Shown: positions 16,665 through 27,800 of the stretch, in pieces
Layout of the letters: the number at the start of each line of letters is the position of its first letter
How positions within the stretch are numbered: position 1 is the first letter of the stretch
Translations under genes and position numbers: made by a program
Assembly (NCBI GenBank): GCA_041671545.1
Contig: JBAZBI010000002.1
Coordinates: 434,001 to 498,000 of the forward strand
From: UBA1563 sp041671545
GTDB taxonomy: Bacteria; Bacteroidota; Ignavibacteria; Ignavibacteriales; Ignavibacteriaceae
Length of the DNA stretch: 64,000 bases
Direction of reading: 5' to 3'
Notes under the pieces: generated by a model
Databases searched by the model: none
Seen by the model: only the letters and a program-made list of their open reading frames with translations
What the model was told of the DNA's origin: nothing

Positions 16665-19600
16665 ATGACACAAATTGGCGACATTGAACGTAAGGCTCAA
16701 AACCGGGTAGTAAAATTATTCAAGGATAAGTTACACTACGATTATCTGGGCAATTGGGAAGACCGCCCAAATAATAGCAACATTGAGGAAGAATATTTAA
16801 CAGCTTACCTCAAGAAAAAAGGAGTAAGTCCAAACCTTATAAGCAAGACTTTGGATAGACTTCGCATAATTGCCAATAATGCTTCGGAGACACTCTATAC
16901 AAATAACAAGAATTTCTATACCTTACTGCGCTATGGTGTTCAAATAAAAGAAGAAGCCGGTCAGCATCATGATAATGTTGAACTTATTGATTGGGATAAC
17001 CCGGAGAATAATCACTTTGCAATAGCTGAAGAAGTTACTGTGTCTGGTAATCACGAGAAGCGGCCGGATATAGTTCTCTATGTAAATGGAATTGCCCTTG
17101 CTGTGTTAGAATTAAAACGGAGTACGATTTCTATAGGGGACGGCATCCGTCAAAGCATCGTGAATCAACAAAAGGAATTTATACAATCGTTCTTCTCAAC
17201 TGTTCAATTCGTCCTTGCCGGAAATGATACTGAAGGTTTACGCTATGGAACGATAGGCACACCCGAAAAGTATTTTCTTAAATGGAAGGAAGAAAACGCA
17301 GAACAAAATCTACTTGATAAATACCTCCTCATCTTCTGCGATAAAAAAAGATTCTTAGAAATGCTCCACGACTTCATTCTCTTTGATGGAGGGAGAAAAA
17401 AACTTTGCCGCACGCATCAATACTTTGGCGTAAAAGCCGCTCAAGATTTTTGTAAACGGAGAGAAGGTGGAATCATCTGGCACACGCAAGGCAGCGGAAA
17501 AAGCTTGGTAATGGTTTGGTTGGCCAAATGGATACTTGAAAATAATCCCCACGCACGCATTGTAATTTTAACCGACCGGGATGAGTTAGACAAGCAAATT
17601 CAGAGAGTCTTTGGAGATGCCGGAGAGAGCATGCAGCGCACTTCGAGCGGAAGAGATTTAATGGAGTTGTTAGGCAATCCACTTCCACGGATGATGTGTT
17701 CACTCATTCACAAATTCGGACAGAGAAATGTTGATAATTTTGAGTCGTTCATAGAAGAGCTAAAAAGCGGACCAACACAAACATTTGGAGAGATCTTTGT
17801 TTTTGTTGATGAATGTCATCGTACTCAATCCGGTAAACTTCACAAATTCATGAAGGCAATTCTTAAAAATGCCGTATTCATCGGCTTCACCGGCACTCCG
17901 CTGCTTAAGCAAGATAAACAAACCAGTCTGGAAGTGTTCGGCAGATACATAGACACTTATAAATTTAACGAAGCTGTAGATGACGGTGTTGTGTTGGATT
18001 TGGTTTATGAAGCCCGAGATATTGATCAAAGAATTTCCGCACCCGATAGAATCGATGCATGGTTTGAAGCTAAGACAAAAGGATTAAATGATTTTCAGAA
18101 ATTTGAGCTAAAGAAAAAATGGGGGACAATGCAGGAAGTCCTTAGTTCAAGAAACCGTCTTGACCAGATTGTGAATGATATTATTATTGACTTTAGCATC
18201 CGACCGAGGTTAAGCTCAGATTATGGAAATGCCATTCTTATTGCACGAAGCATCTATGATGCAACCAGGTACTACGCTCTGTTTCAGAAAACCGAATTAA
18301 AAAACAAATGCGCAGTTATAACTTCTTACTCTCCCTTAACAAGAGATATAACAACCGAAAATGTGGGAGCCAATACAGAGACTGACAAAGAATTCATTTA
18401 CAACACGTATGTCTCGCTTCTTAACGGAAAGAAAACTGAAGTTTATGAAGATGAAGCGAAAGACCTTTTCATACATCAGCCGGCAACAATGAAGCTGCTT
18501 ATTGTTGTTGATAAATTGCTCACCGGATTTGATGCACCTACGTGTTCCTATCTTTACATTGATAAAAACATGCAAGATCATGGATTGTTCCAGGCTATCT
18601 GCCGCGTTAACCGTTTGAATGGAGATGATAAACCTTTTGGTTACATCGTAGATTATAAAGATCTGTTCAAGAAAGTGGAGAATGCTGTTGCAGTTTATAC
18701 TTCGGAATTGGCTTACGATGAGCTTGATAAAGAAGAAGTGGATATAATTCTAAAGAGCAGATTGGAAAAAGGAAAAGAACGGTTGGATTCGGCGATGGAA
18801 GAATTGTCACTTCTATGTGAACCAGTCCTTCCTCCACGAGATCAAATGTCATTTATAAGATTCTTCTGTGGTGATCCCGAAAATTCCGATGACCTTAAAG
18901 CGAATGAAGTTAAAAGAATTACGCTCTATCAAAAAGTAGTTGCATTCATTAGAGCGTATGCAAATATCGCTTCGGAATTACAAGAAGCTGGTTATACATT
19001 AAGTGAAATTGAAGAAACAAAAAACAAGCTTGATTTCTATCTCAATCTGAGGGAAGAAATTCGGCGGTCAAGCGGAGAAATTCTTGATCTAAAACCTTAT
19101 GAAGCTGATATGCGCTTTCTAATAGATAACTTTATCCAAGCCGATGAGAGCAAAAGTCTATCCAATTTTGGTGATCTCACTCTTTTGGATTTGATTGTTA
19201 AATCCGGTATTGCAGATGCCATAAACAGTTTACCGAAGAGTATGAGAGGTAGTCAGCAAGCGATTCAGGAAGCCATAGAAAACAATGTCCGGCAGAAAAT
19301 AATCCAGGAACATCTTGTTGATCCGGCGTATTTTGAAGAGATGTCAAAATTACTTGATCAGCTTATCAAGGAGCGAAAAGAAAAAGCTGTAAGCTATGAA
19401 GATTACTTAAAGAAAGTAGATGCCTTAGCAAAGCGTGTAGTTAGCGGCAACCCGCCCGACCTTCCAACTGAAATTAAGACCAGAGCTCAACGCGCGCTCT
19501 ACAATAATGTAGGTAAGCAAAAGCATTTAGCAATTGCCTTGGATAAAGCCATTCTTGAAACAAGGAAAGCAGATTTTCGTGGTAATCTTCAAAAGGAGAA

Positions 19601-19691
19601 TGAAATAAAAGCGGCAATGTATAAGATATTAAATAATGTAAGTGAAGTAGAAAGAATATTTGCAATTGTTAAACAGCAAAATGAGTATTGA
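16665..19691 (+). CDS. hsdR: Type I restriction endonuclease subunit (HsdR)
   Basis: This 1008-residue protein is a complete HsdR. The N-terminal nuclease domain has RPDIVLYVNGIALAVLELKR (D135, E149, K151 of the PD-(D/E)xK site). The superfamily 2 translocase motor follows with Walker A TQGSGKS (274-280), DECH at 382-385, the FTGTPL motif III region and VDKLLTGFDAP plus AICRVNRL in the second RecA domain. The C-terminal helical part binds the methyltransferase core. It translocates DNA and cuts away from the recognition site when the site is unmodified. Its end overlaps the next gene by 11 nt. Confidence 0.96.
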   Translation: MTQIGDIERKAQNRVVKLFKDKLHYDYLGNWEDRPNNSNIEEEYLTAYLKKKGVSPNLISKTLDRLRIIANNASETLYTNNKNFYTLLRYGVQIKEEAGQHHDNVELIDWDNPENNHFAIAEEVTVSGNHEKRPDIVLYVNGIALAVLELKRSTISIGDGIRQSIVNQQKEFIQSFFSTVQFVLAGNDTEGLRYGTIGTPEKYFLKWKEENAEQNLLDKYLLIFCDKKRFLEMLHDFILFDGGRKKLCRTHQYFGVKAAQDFCKRREGGIIWHTQGSGKSLVMVWLAKWILENNPHARIVILTDRDELDKQIQRVFGDAGESMQRTSSGRDLMELLGNPLPRMMCSLIHKFGQRNVDNFESFIEELKSGPTQTFGEIFVFVDECHRTQSGKLHKFMKAILKNAVFIGFTGTPLLKQDKQTSLEVFGRYIDTYKFNEAVDDGVVLDLVYEARDIDQRISAPDRIDAWFEAKTKGLNDFQKFELKKKWGTMQEVLSSRNRLDQIVNDIIIDFSIRPRLSSDYGNAILIARSIYDATRYYALFQKTELKNKCAVITSYSPLTRDITTENVGANTETDKEFIYNTYVSLLNGKKTEVYEDEAKDLFIHQPATMKLLIVVDKLLTGFDAPTCSYLYIDKNMQDHGLFQAICRVNRLNGDDKPFGYIVDYKDLFKKVENAVAVYTSELAYDELDKEEVDIILKSRLEKGKERLDSAMEELSLLCEPVLPPRDQMSFIRFFCGDPENSDDLKANEVKRITLYQKVVAFIRAYANIASELQEAGYTLSEIEETKNKLDFYLNLREEIRRSSGEILDLKPYEADMRFLIDNFIQADESKSLSNFGDLTLLDLIVKSGIADAINSLPKSMRGSQQAIQEAIENNVRQKIIQEHLVDPAYFEEMSKLLDQLIKERKEKAVSYEDYLKKVDALAKRVVSGNPPDLPTEIKTRAQRALYNNVGKQKHLAIALDKAILETRKADFRGNLQKENEIKAAMYKILNNVSEVERIFAIVKQQNEY

Positions 19692-20406
19692 AAAAAAGCA
19701 GATAAAACTTGGTGAAATTTCCATTGATGTTATTTATAAAGACATTAAGAATATTCATTTGAGCGTTCATCCACCAACCGGTAGAGTTAGGATCGCTTCT
19801 CCGGAAAAATTTAAATTGGATACACTAAGAGTCTTTGCGATTTCAAAACTTAATTGGATAAGAAAGCAACGACTAAAAATACAAGCTCAAGAAAGAGAAG
19901 CGCCAAGAGAATATATCACGCGCGAGACCCACTATTTCTTTGGTAAAAGATTTCTCTTGAATGTTATAACTCAATCTAAAAATCCGAAAGTAATTTTAAA
20001 CCATAATACAATTGACTTGTATGTTCGAGAAAATTCAACATTATCTCAACGTAAAGCATTGCTTAATGAATGGTATCGCGAACAATTAAAAAATAAGATA
20101 CCAGAACTAATTGCACGTTGGGAAAAGATACTCGATGTAAGAGTGAATGAGTACGGCATAAAGAAAATGAAAACAAGATGGGGAACTTGTAACCCCAGAG
20201 TTCAAAGAATTTGGTTGAATCTAGAATTAGCTAAAAAACCGTCTGAGTGTTTAGAATATATTATAGTTCACGAAATGGTTCACCTTTTAGAACGCACACA
20301 TAACCAAAAGTTCATTGCACTTATGAACAAATACTTGCCAAAATGGAAAGATTACAAGAAAGAACTTAACCGCTTTCCGCTTATGCATGAAAGTTGGGAG
20401 TATTGA
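19681..20406 (+). CDS. YgjP/SprT-like zinc metalloprotease family protein
   Basis: A 241-residue protein of the YgjP-like (DUF45) metallopeptidase family. It has the zinc motif HEMVH (197-201), followed by a third ligand region ERTHNQKF, and the family block KKMKTRWGTCNPRVQRIWLN before it. It has no signal peptide. The start is ATG 19681, overlapping the end of hsdR. Members of this family are often encoded right after hsdR in type I systems, but their role there is unclear. The proteolysis target is unknown. Confidence 0.88.
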   Translation: MSIEKKQIKLGEISIDVIYKDIKNIHLSVHPPTGRVRIASPEKFKLDTLRVFAISKLNWIRKQRLKIQAQEREAPREYITRETHYFFGKRFLLNVITQSKNPKVILNHNTIDLYVRENSTLSQRKALLNEWYREQLKNKIPELIARWEKILDVRVNEYGIKKMKTRWGTCNPRVQRIWLNLELAKKPSECLEYIIVHEMVHLLERTHNQKFIALMNKYLPKWKDYKKELNRFPLMHESWEY

Positions 20407-20497
20407 TAATGGGAAGGATATTTTTACTCGACCTTCGAAACGTTAGGCAACATCGAATTAACTTAAACCTATTCCAAAAATGTTCTAGAGGGACACA

Positions 20498-21556
20498 TTG
20501 AGTAACATAATGTTTGATTTTTTAGAGAGAGATACTGATTGTCAAAGATTTGAGCAATTACTAAGTACGATTAAACATGATAAGTGTATCGCGTTTACAG
20601 GAGCAGGACTATCAAAGCCTCTTGGTTACCGAGTCTGGGAAGAAGGCATCTGCGGTACAGATGATGACCATCCAACTCTAATTCAATTAGCTGGTGTCGA
20701 TAATGATAAAGCAAAAAACAAATCTCTTCCCGACGTTATTGATGAATGTAAAATAATTCTTAACGAAAAGTACTTTGAATTCTTGTTGAACGAATTTGGA
20801 AGAATTAATAAGGCGAAACATCATCCCAATTTGTTCTCTCTGTGGAAATCAAATTATAAACATCTTATTACAACCAATTTTGACGCTTCCTTATATGATA
20901 ATCGTGAAGATTGTGAGAATATAGTTACTTATCCTAGCAAAGAGTTGAAAATACAACCCAAGAGAACATTATTTTATTTACATGGTCGTGCATTTATTAC
21001 TAATAGTGAAAAGGCAGAGACTTTAAATTATTGGTTGGAGAATTTAGTTTATGGGAAGTTATCTTACCTTGAAGCTTATGACCCTCAAAATGGGGATGGC
21101 GCGATAGGATTTTTTATTTATTCAATAATACAGGCGTTTTCCATCTTATTCATCGGTTTCAGTATGAAGGATGAAGATTTTAAAAACACTTATAAGCAAA
21201 TGAAGGATAGATGGGATAGATACATTAGGAAGATAAATCAACATCCCCAAAGGGAAAAAGAATCAATCAATGGTCAGTACATATTATATCCTTATCCTCT
21301 AAAAAGTGAGTACATAAGTGATAAGGATTATTCTCATCAAGTAGAAAGTTTTGAATACTGGGAACAGCTATTGAACGAAATAAATATTAGTGTTATAGCA
21401 TATAAAAAAATGGATAAAGAGGAACATAAAGGTTTATCACTAGCATTGGAGTATATCATGGACGAAGCTCCATTCAAAAATAAAGTCGAATTAAGTGAAC
21501 TTGGGATTCAAGCATTTGATTCTGGTTCAGCCTCAATTAACGAGGTGTCAAGATGA
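20498..21556 (+). CDS. SIR2-like domain protein, probable defence NADase
   Basis: The 352-residue protein is almost entirely a SIR2-type NAD-binding domain. Motifs are TGAGLSKPLG (residues 34-43), ITTNFDAS (124-131), YLHGRA (160-165) and FIGFSMKDEDF (218-228). The conserved Gly, Asn/Asp and His positions used for NAD cleavage in Thoeris- and DSR-type defence proteins appear present. The start is TTG 20498, because AGAGGG sits 5 nt before it; an ATG 12 nt later lacks a well-placed site. Its stop overlaps the next start (ATGA), coupling it to a 993-residue partner. It follows the restriction operon after 91 nt. NAD depletion during phage infection is the likely role by analogy. Confidence 0.85.
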   Translation: MSNIMFDFLERDTDCQRFEQLLSTIKHDKCIAFTGAGLSKPLGYRVWEEGICGTDDDHPTLIQLAGVDNDKAKNKSLPDVIDECKIILNEKYFEFLLNEFGRINKAKHHPNLFSLWKSNYKHLITTNFDASLYDNREDCENIVTYPSKELKIQPKRTLFYLHGRAFITNSEKAETLNYWLENLVYGKLSYLEAYDPQNGDGAIGFFIYSIIQAFSILFIGFSMKDEDFKNTYKQMKDRWDRYIRKINQHPQREKESINGQYILYPYPLKSEYISDKDYSHQVESFEYWEQLLNEINISVIAYKKMDKEEHKGLSLALEYIMDEAPFKNKVELSELGIQAFDSGSASINEVSR

Positions 21557-24534
21557 GTTTTTATAAAAATGCTCTATTAATAGATAAAATTCTTAGATGC
21601 GAAAATCTCAATCATGAAATAATAAAGAATATTGAAAGTTTAACTCAAAAGACAGAGTTGAGGAATTATTTCTGGCGCAATCTCACTAGATGTGAATGGT
21701 TACCGATTCTTAGTGAAACGGGTTTTTTCAAGGTACTATCAGCTTCTTCAGAGGGTGATAATGAATTATTTCACACACAATCTTTTATTAGTGAGTATCT
21801 CGTCAAAGCAGCCACTGATTTCCCGATTCAAGTTATAAGAATAATAAAATCTATACGATCAGATAACAATTGGGTAATATGGAACTTCGTTGAATTAGGT
21901 CTTACACTTGATGGTAAATACACGGTGAAACTAATCCCGGAAGTTAAAAGATGGGCGAAAATTTCCGGTTTATCATCGACAAATTTTAGTTCAAGCATGA
22001 CTCAATGGATTGACCATTTAGTAAAAGGAAATCAATGCCAAGCAGCATTAAAACTTTTAAAAATCCTCTCTACACCCGCAGTTCTAAAACCTTCTAAAAT
22101 AAGAGATAAAGCGGTTGAAAAAATTATTGGGAAGGATCATCCTAAAGCCATCTCTATTATAGACTATTACTATTTAAATGAATTACTTACAAAGGGATTA
22201 AATGGTTTGATCGAAAAGAATGCTTCTGAAGTTGCCTCGATCTTAGAAAAGTCTCTTGTAAAAGCAATCAAAATCGAATTTAATAATATAAAAAATGGTG
22301 GTGACCTCTCGTATGTATGGCGTTCAGCCATTGAAGATCATGAACAAAATTACAATTATTATGAATTAAAAGAATCTCTGCTGGTTGCTTTGAGAAATGC
22401 ACTCGAAAAGCTTGTGGTAATGGATGAGAAAATAGGATTGAGTATTATAGAGTTTTATTTAAAGAATGAATACTCGATATTCAATCGACTTGCAATTCAT
22501 CTCCTTCGATTCAATAGAAAGAAGTATTTACCTTACATAAAGGAATTAATTAAAAATAAAGAACTCCTAACAAAATCTGAGATATTTCACGAATATTACC
22601 TATTACTAAGAGATATTCATGAAGAGTTAAGTGAAGAAGAGAAGGACTTTATTATAAATTCTATCCTTGCAGTTGAAAATTACAATTCTGATTCAACACA
22701 AGAGATGCAAGAAAAACAGAAAAGGTATTATTGGTTTGGGAAATTAAATCTTTTAGAAAAATATCTAAAAGGCAAGAATAGAGATTTTTATAAAGACTTG
22801 AGAAATGAATTTAAAGAAGAAAAAGTAAGAGATACATTTTTTTGGCATGAATCATATAGTGGTGAGAAGTCTCCGATAAGCGTAAATGAGTTGAGTGAAA
22901 AAGAAATTACTGAAGCATGGAAATATCTGAAAGATTTTAGGGTGACTAAAGACAACTTCGATTCCCCAACACATGAAGGTTTAGCTAGAACATTTAGCGA
23001 GGTTGTTAAGAACAATCCGGATAAATTTTTAGGCAATGATTTAACTCCATTGCTAAATCTTAATCCTCAATATTCATATTGGTTTATTAATCAAATAGCA
23101 GAGCTTTATAAATCAGATAATTATAAAGTGTTTTTTCAGTATACATCAAATTTACTTTCATATATTACTGAGATAATCAAAATCGACAATGGGCGAATAC
23201 AGTCGGTTGAGGATGGGATGCCTAGTTATGTTGGAGTAAAAAAACGTTCGTTAGATTTTATACAGACTTTGATCAGAACTCACAAGAATGAATTTGGTTT
23301 AGAATTTAAGGAGCAAATCTGGGAAATCATTAATTATTTGTGTTACTACAAAGATGATCCGAATGATACTCCCGAGAAAAATGATTCCTCTCTTAACTCA
23401 TATACTCTTGCAATAAATAGTGTACGGGGTACTGCTGTAGGTTGTCTTATTGATTATGCATTATGGTTTGCTGATCATACGAAGGATAAACATAAAAATG
23501 AAGTACATCCCAATAGACTTCTGGGAGAGGAACGAGTTTTAAAACTATTAGAGGATAAACTAATAAACAAACAGAATGACCCGAGTCTGGCAATTCATTC
23601 AATATTTGGTGTCTATTTGCCGAATCTAGCCTATTTGAATTACAATTGGGTAAAAAAGAATATCCCTAACATCTTTACTGACAAGAACGAATACTATTGG
23701 AGAACCGCTTGGGGAGCATATATAAGCTCTTCAAAATTTTACTCTGATTTGTTTCAACTCTTAAAACCTCAATTAAATAGAGCATTAAATGATCTGTCGA
23801 TAGGGATCAAAATGATACCGGCTGCATTTGGAAGGACTCCCGAAGAGGCTTTATCCGAGCATTTTATTATAGCATGTTTAAACAGCAAAGAGGATATATT
23901 GAACGAGGACAGCTTACTTAGAAAATTTGCGAAGATTAAAAACAATCCAAGTGCTACACATGCTGTCCAATTTATTGCTAATCTCGCAAGGAATGAAAAA
24001 GTATTTCATGAGTACAATATCCCGGAGCGGAAATCTTTCTGGCCTCAAGCAAAGGAGTTTTGGAAAATTAGATTAGAGGTTGTTCAAAATGAATTGCAAA
24101 ATACCGAAAGGACTCATGCTGAGGATGAGTTTGATAGAGAATTTTCGCTCTATCTTGACTGGTTAAGTTGTCTACCAGCCGAGATCACAGTAGAAGAACT
24201 TGAATCTCTCTTAGATGCAACAATAAAAATAAATCAGAAAGGTTGGCACTTGCCTAATTTTATTGACTATCTGGTAAAAGAGTCAGAAAAGTATCCGGAT
24301 ATTGCGATTAGGCTTTTTGAACAGTTAATGAACACTAAAGCACCAGACTATTTTTATCATTCAAAAATGGAAAAGATAAAGCTAATTCTAGAGAGAGCAA
24401 TTAAAACAGAAAAGTTGGAAGCTATTAAAAGGGCTGATTTTATCGCAAATAAGTTTGGTGAATGGGGAAATTATTATTTCAAAGATTTTTGGGTGGCATA
24501 CTTGCAGGATAAACAGAATCTCAATTATTCTTAA
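21553..24534 (+). CDS. Large helical protein of unknown family, partner of SIR2 protein
   Basis: This 993-residue protein has no signal peptide, no transmembrane helix and no P-loop that I can see. It is rich in Leu, Lys, Glu and Asn, with helical pairs throughout, suggesting an alpha-solenoid (HEAT-like) scaffold. Near the C-terminus, EFDREFSLYLDWLSCLP and the following region loosely recall C-terminal domains (such as DUF4020) attached to SIR2 in some single-chain proteins; this is weak. Its ATG overlaps the SIR2 stop, so the two are made together. The most likely job is a sensor or regulator of the SIR2 effector. I do not recognise a named system with exactly this pair. Confidence 0.75.
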   Translation: MSFYKNALLIDKILRCENLNHEIIKNIESLTQKTELRNYFWRNLTRCEWLPILSETGFFKVLSASSEGDNELFHTQSFISEYLVKAATDFPIQVIRIIKSIRSDNNWVIWNFVELGLTLDGKYTVKLIPEVKRWAKISGLSSTNFSSSMTQWIDHLVKGNQCQAALKLLKILSTPAVLKPSKIRDKAVEKIIGKDHPKAISIIDYYYLNELLTKGLNGLIEKNASEVASILEKSLVKAIKIEFNNIKNGGDLSYVWRSAIEDHEQNYNYYELKESLLVALRNALEKLVVMDEKIGLSIIEFYLKNEYSIFNRLAIHLLRFNRKKYLPYIKELIKNKELLTKSEIFHEYYLLLRDIHEELSEEEKDFIINSILAVENYNSDSTQEMQEKQKRYYWFGKLNLLEKYLKGKNRDFYKDLRNEFKEEKVRDTFFWHESYSGEKSPISVNELSEKEITEAWKYLKDFRVTKDNFDSPTHEGLARTFSEVVKNNPDKFLGNDLTPLLNLNPQYSYWFINQIAELYKSDNYKVFFQYTSNLLSYITEIIKIDNGRIQSVEDGMPSYVGVKKRSLDFIQTLIRTHKNEFGLEFKEQIWEIINYLCYYKDDPNDTPEKNDSSLNSYTLAINSVRGTAVGCLIDYALWFADHTKDKHKNEVHPNRLLGEERVLKLLEDKLINKQNDPSLAIHSIFGVYLPNLAYLNYNWVKKNIPNIFTDKNEYYWRTAWGAYISSSKFYSDLFQLLKPQLNRALNDLSIGIKMIPAAFGRTPEEALSEHFIIACLNSKEDILNEDSLLRKFAKIKNNPSATHAVQFIANLARNEKVFHEYNIPERKSFWPQAKEFWKIRLEVVQNELQNTERTHAEDEFDREFSLYLDWLSCLPAEITVEELESLLDATIKINQKGWHLPNFIDYLVKESEKYPDIAIRLFEQLMNTKAPDYFYHSKMEKIKLILERAIKTEKLEAIKRADFIANKFGEWGNYYFKDFWVAYLQDKQNLNYS

Positions 24535-24677
24535 GAAGAAATGTTTTTTGATGTTTGCCGCCTAAGCCGAACATATTCTAAGATCGTTAATTCGACTGTT
24601 CTAATAATGACTTTCATAGTATCATTAAGATGTATAAAGTTGTAGGTTTATCGTTAGGCATATTAGTGATACCCCAT

Positions 24678-24875
24678 TTATAAAATAAATAGTACTAATG
24701 GCAAGATTGACCCACCAATAAGAATAAATACCAAGCAGCCCTTCCCCATAATAATACTTCCAAGTTTACGTTGCCGACCGCTCCTTGTTAATGGGATACC
24801 AATTTGCCGGGAGATGTTTTGTTTCACCCTTGTTATACCGACAAATCTTTTCCAGGAAAAGCCGCCTCTGTTCAT
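24678..24875 (-). CDS. Small basic protein, MNRGGFSWKR type
   Basis: A 65-residue frame starts at ATG 24875 with a GGGG-containing ribosome binding site and stops at 24678. The N-terminal part (MNRGGFSWKRFVG, then IGIPLTRSGRQRKLG) is strongly basic and matches, from memory, a small conserved protein of unknown function seen in varied bacteria. The C-terminal 20 residues are hydrophobic (FILIGGSILPLVLFIL), suggesting a membrane anchor or a frame extended by mutation. It is the only gene in the 359 nt between the SIR2-linked gene and the secreted-protein cluster. Confidence 0.55.
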   Translation of the reverse strand: MNRGGFSWKRFVGITRVKQNISRQIGIPLTRSGRQRKLGSIIMGKGCLVFILIGGSILPLVLFIL

Positions 24876-24893
24876 GTTAACCCCGCTTATTAA

Positions 24894-27800
24894 TTATTTC
24901 AATAAAATCATCTTCTTAATTGACGAATACTTTTCTTTACCGTCGATAGATTCTGCACTTATACGATAGAAATAAATCCCGGAAGAAAGTTTGTCTGAAT
25001 TAAACTGCACTTCATAATTCCCAGCAGAAACGGTTTCATCTCTTAGCAACTTAACATCTTGACCAAGTACATTATAGATTTTAATTGTCACCTTTGAATC
25101 AAAGGGTAAAGAATATCTAATTGTTGTTGTTGGATTAAACGGATTTGGGAAATTCTGCATTAACGCATACGTTGTCGGAATTACTACTTCATCTTTTATA
25201 CTTGTCGTTATACCATTATCTCGTGCCGATCCGGTTCTACGATTATTCCCTTGATAAGTTCCCCATACAGGAGCTTTAGAAAGAGATACTAAGTTTTTGC
25301 CAAGTGTAGTTGTTGATATTGATCCACCACCATCATAGAATGAATAAACATATCCATCACTGGTTCCAATATATGTAGCTCCATTTATATGCAACATATT
25401 TGCACTTACTGCTGAACCATTTTCATATTGCCAAATCTTATTGCCTAAAGTATCAATACAAGAGACTACTCCATTATCATTACCAAAATAGAGTCTTCCA
25501 AATTCTGATATTGCAGGTGTGGTTCGTATTGCACCGTCAGAATTATAAGACCAGATAATCTCTCCGCTAATTGGATCCATTTTTCTTAAAATACCATCCT
25601 CGCATCCAACATAGATGAATCCACTCCCATCAATTACGGGTGAGGTTGTGATTCTACTTCCTATATCTGTACTCCATATTGTTGTAACTAAGCCTGCTGT
25701 CCCGAAGAATAACTTTAGCAAGCGTCCTGATTTTGTCCCGACTACTATTTTATTTTCCGCATCAATCGCTGGTGCAAGCACCACGCTATCACCAAATTCT
25801 TTGCTCCATGTGAAACTGGTCGGAGTTGGATTTGCAACAAGATCAAATCCATACATTGTCCCTTTCTCTGTCGGGAAAATCAATTTTCTGTCTGCCGTTA
25901 ATACCGCAGAAGCACTTATTGGTGCATCAGGTCTATAAAACCAAGCGGGTAATCCGGTCTTATAATCATACGCAATAAAGTTTTTATTGGAAACTCCCAC
26001 ATAAATTCTTTTCAAAAGTGAATCTATTGTAGGCGTAACTTGTGTTAATCCACCTAGCGAAACGGTTGGCCACATTGAAATTCCAAACTTATTGAATCCA
26101 TTAAGATTTGCGCCGTTGGTTATGAATACTGAACTATCAAACGAAACCGATGCCGCAGTTCGTATCTGCTCATTAACTATCAAATCAAATATTGGCATGA
26201 GGTCCCCATCGACCATATATAATTTTGCACCAAGCGTCTGACTTTTGCTGTTATCTGAAATATAAAGCATATCATCACTAAGTGCTGTAACTCCGCCATC
26301 AACACTGCCGAACAACTTCTTTGATGCAGCGGCGATATCTATTCGTGCTTTAGAAGAATCCTTCGCTCCTTGATTATCTTGAACAACTAACTCCACATTA
26401 CTTGTACCTTGTCTAAAATTATTTGTAATATTCGTTAGTCCTTTGCTAGCTTGAATTAATTTTTCATTGATAAACCAAAACACAGAATCAATATTTCCGT
26501 CTTCATCTATACTACCACTACTACTAAAAGTAAGCTCTTTCTCCAGTATCTTCCCAAGGTTTTTAATTACTACATCAGTTAATACTGTTGCTTTAGGTTT
26601 CTTATTGAACGGTAATGAACTTACTTCGTTACTAAAATCACTTTCTGTATTAAATTTGCTTAAGGCTTTTATCTTATACTTGTAATTTATGTCATTAACT
26701 AAACCGCTGTCTTTGTAAGTTAATTGAGTATTGGTAACACTATCTAAAAATGCAAAAGTTTGTTGACCAACAGCTCTGTAAATATGATAGTTGATTAAGT
26801 TATTCCCATAAGCTTGTGTCCAAGAAAGTACCGCAGTCTGATTTCCGCTAATAATTGGTTGTTGAACCGGAGGACTTACGATAGTATAGAAGAGTCTTAC
26901 CGCAGAAAACTCTCCCCAACCTTCAACATTAAATGCTTGTACTCTCCAAAAATAATGCTCGTTATTTTTTAATCCGGTAATCTGTTTACTTGGGTTTGTA
27001 ATTGTCGAATCGTTAAAAGCATATGTTTGGAATAATGAATCAGTAGAAACCTGCAAACGATATTTGATTGCAGTTGGTGTTGCTTCCCAAATTAGAGTTG
27101 GTGTAAGAAAAATATTTACAGCACTATCAAGAGGAGTAGTAAGTAATGGTTTAGGCATCACAATTACTGTTGTAAAACTATTCCAATTAGAAAATTCACT
27201 CCAGCCCCCCTGGCTCTTTATTCTCCAATAATATTTTGCGAGATGCTCTAAATTTGTAACCGTCTTAAACGTATCTACTGTAAAGTCAGCTACCATCTCG
27301 CTTAAACTCACTGTGTCTTTTACTAATTCATACAAGTAACTAGTTGAAGAAAGCTCTTCGTTATTCGCATTACTCCACTTGAATGTAATATCTAGTGGTT
27401 GATTTACTTCCCCGTTCTTCGGTTCTAATAAGGTCACAATTGTTGGGCCAATTTTAGTTATAAAACCTCCAGTACCGTTGAGATTAAAATCTTCAAAGTT
27501 TGCATCACCGCGATATACCCCAGTAATATAGACATTACCATTTGTTGATGCTGATATTCCAATACCATAGTCAGCAGATGCCTGTTTTGCCCATAAGGCG
27601 TTTCCTACATTATCATATTTTGCGACAAACATATTGTTGGTTGTAGATGTTAGAGTTCTTGTACCGAATGTGGCTGTACCATAGAAATTACCTGTAATAT
27701 AACTGTTTCCATTAACATCGGATGAGATTCCCCAACCGGACTCAAGACTGGTTCCTCCAGCTTGTTTTGCCCATAAACAGTTTCCAGCATTATCATATTT

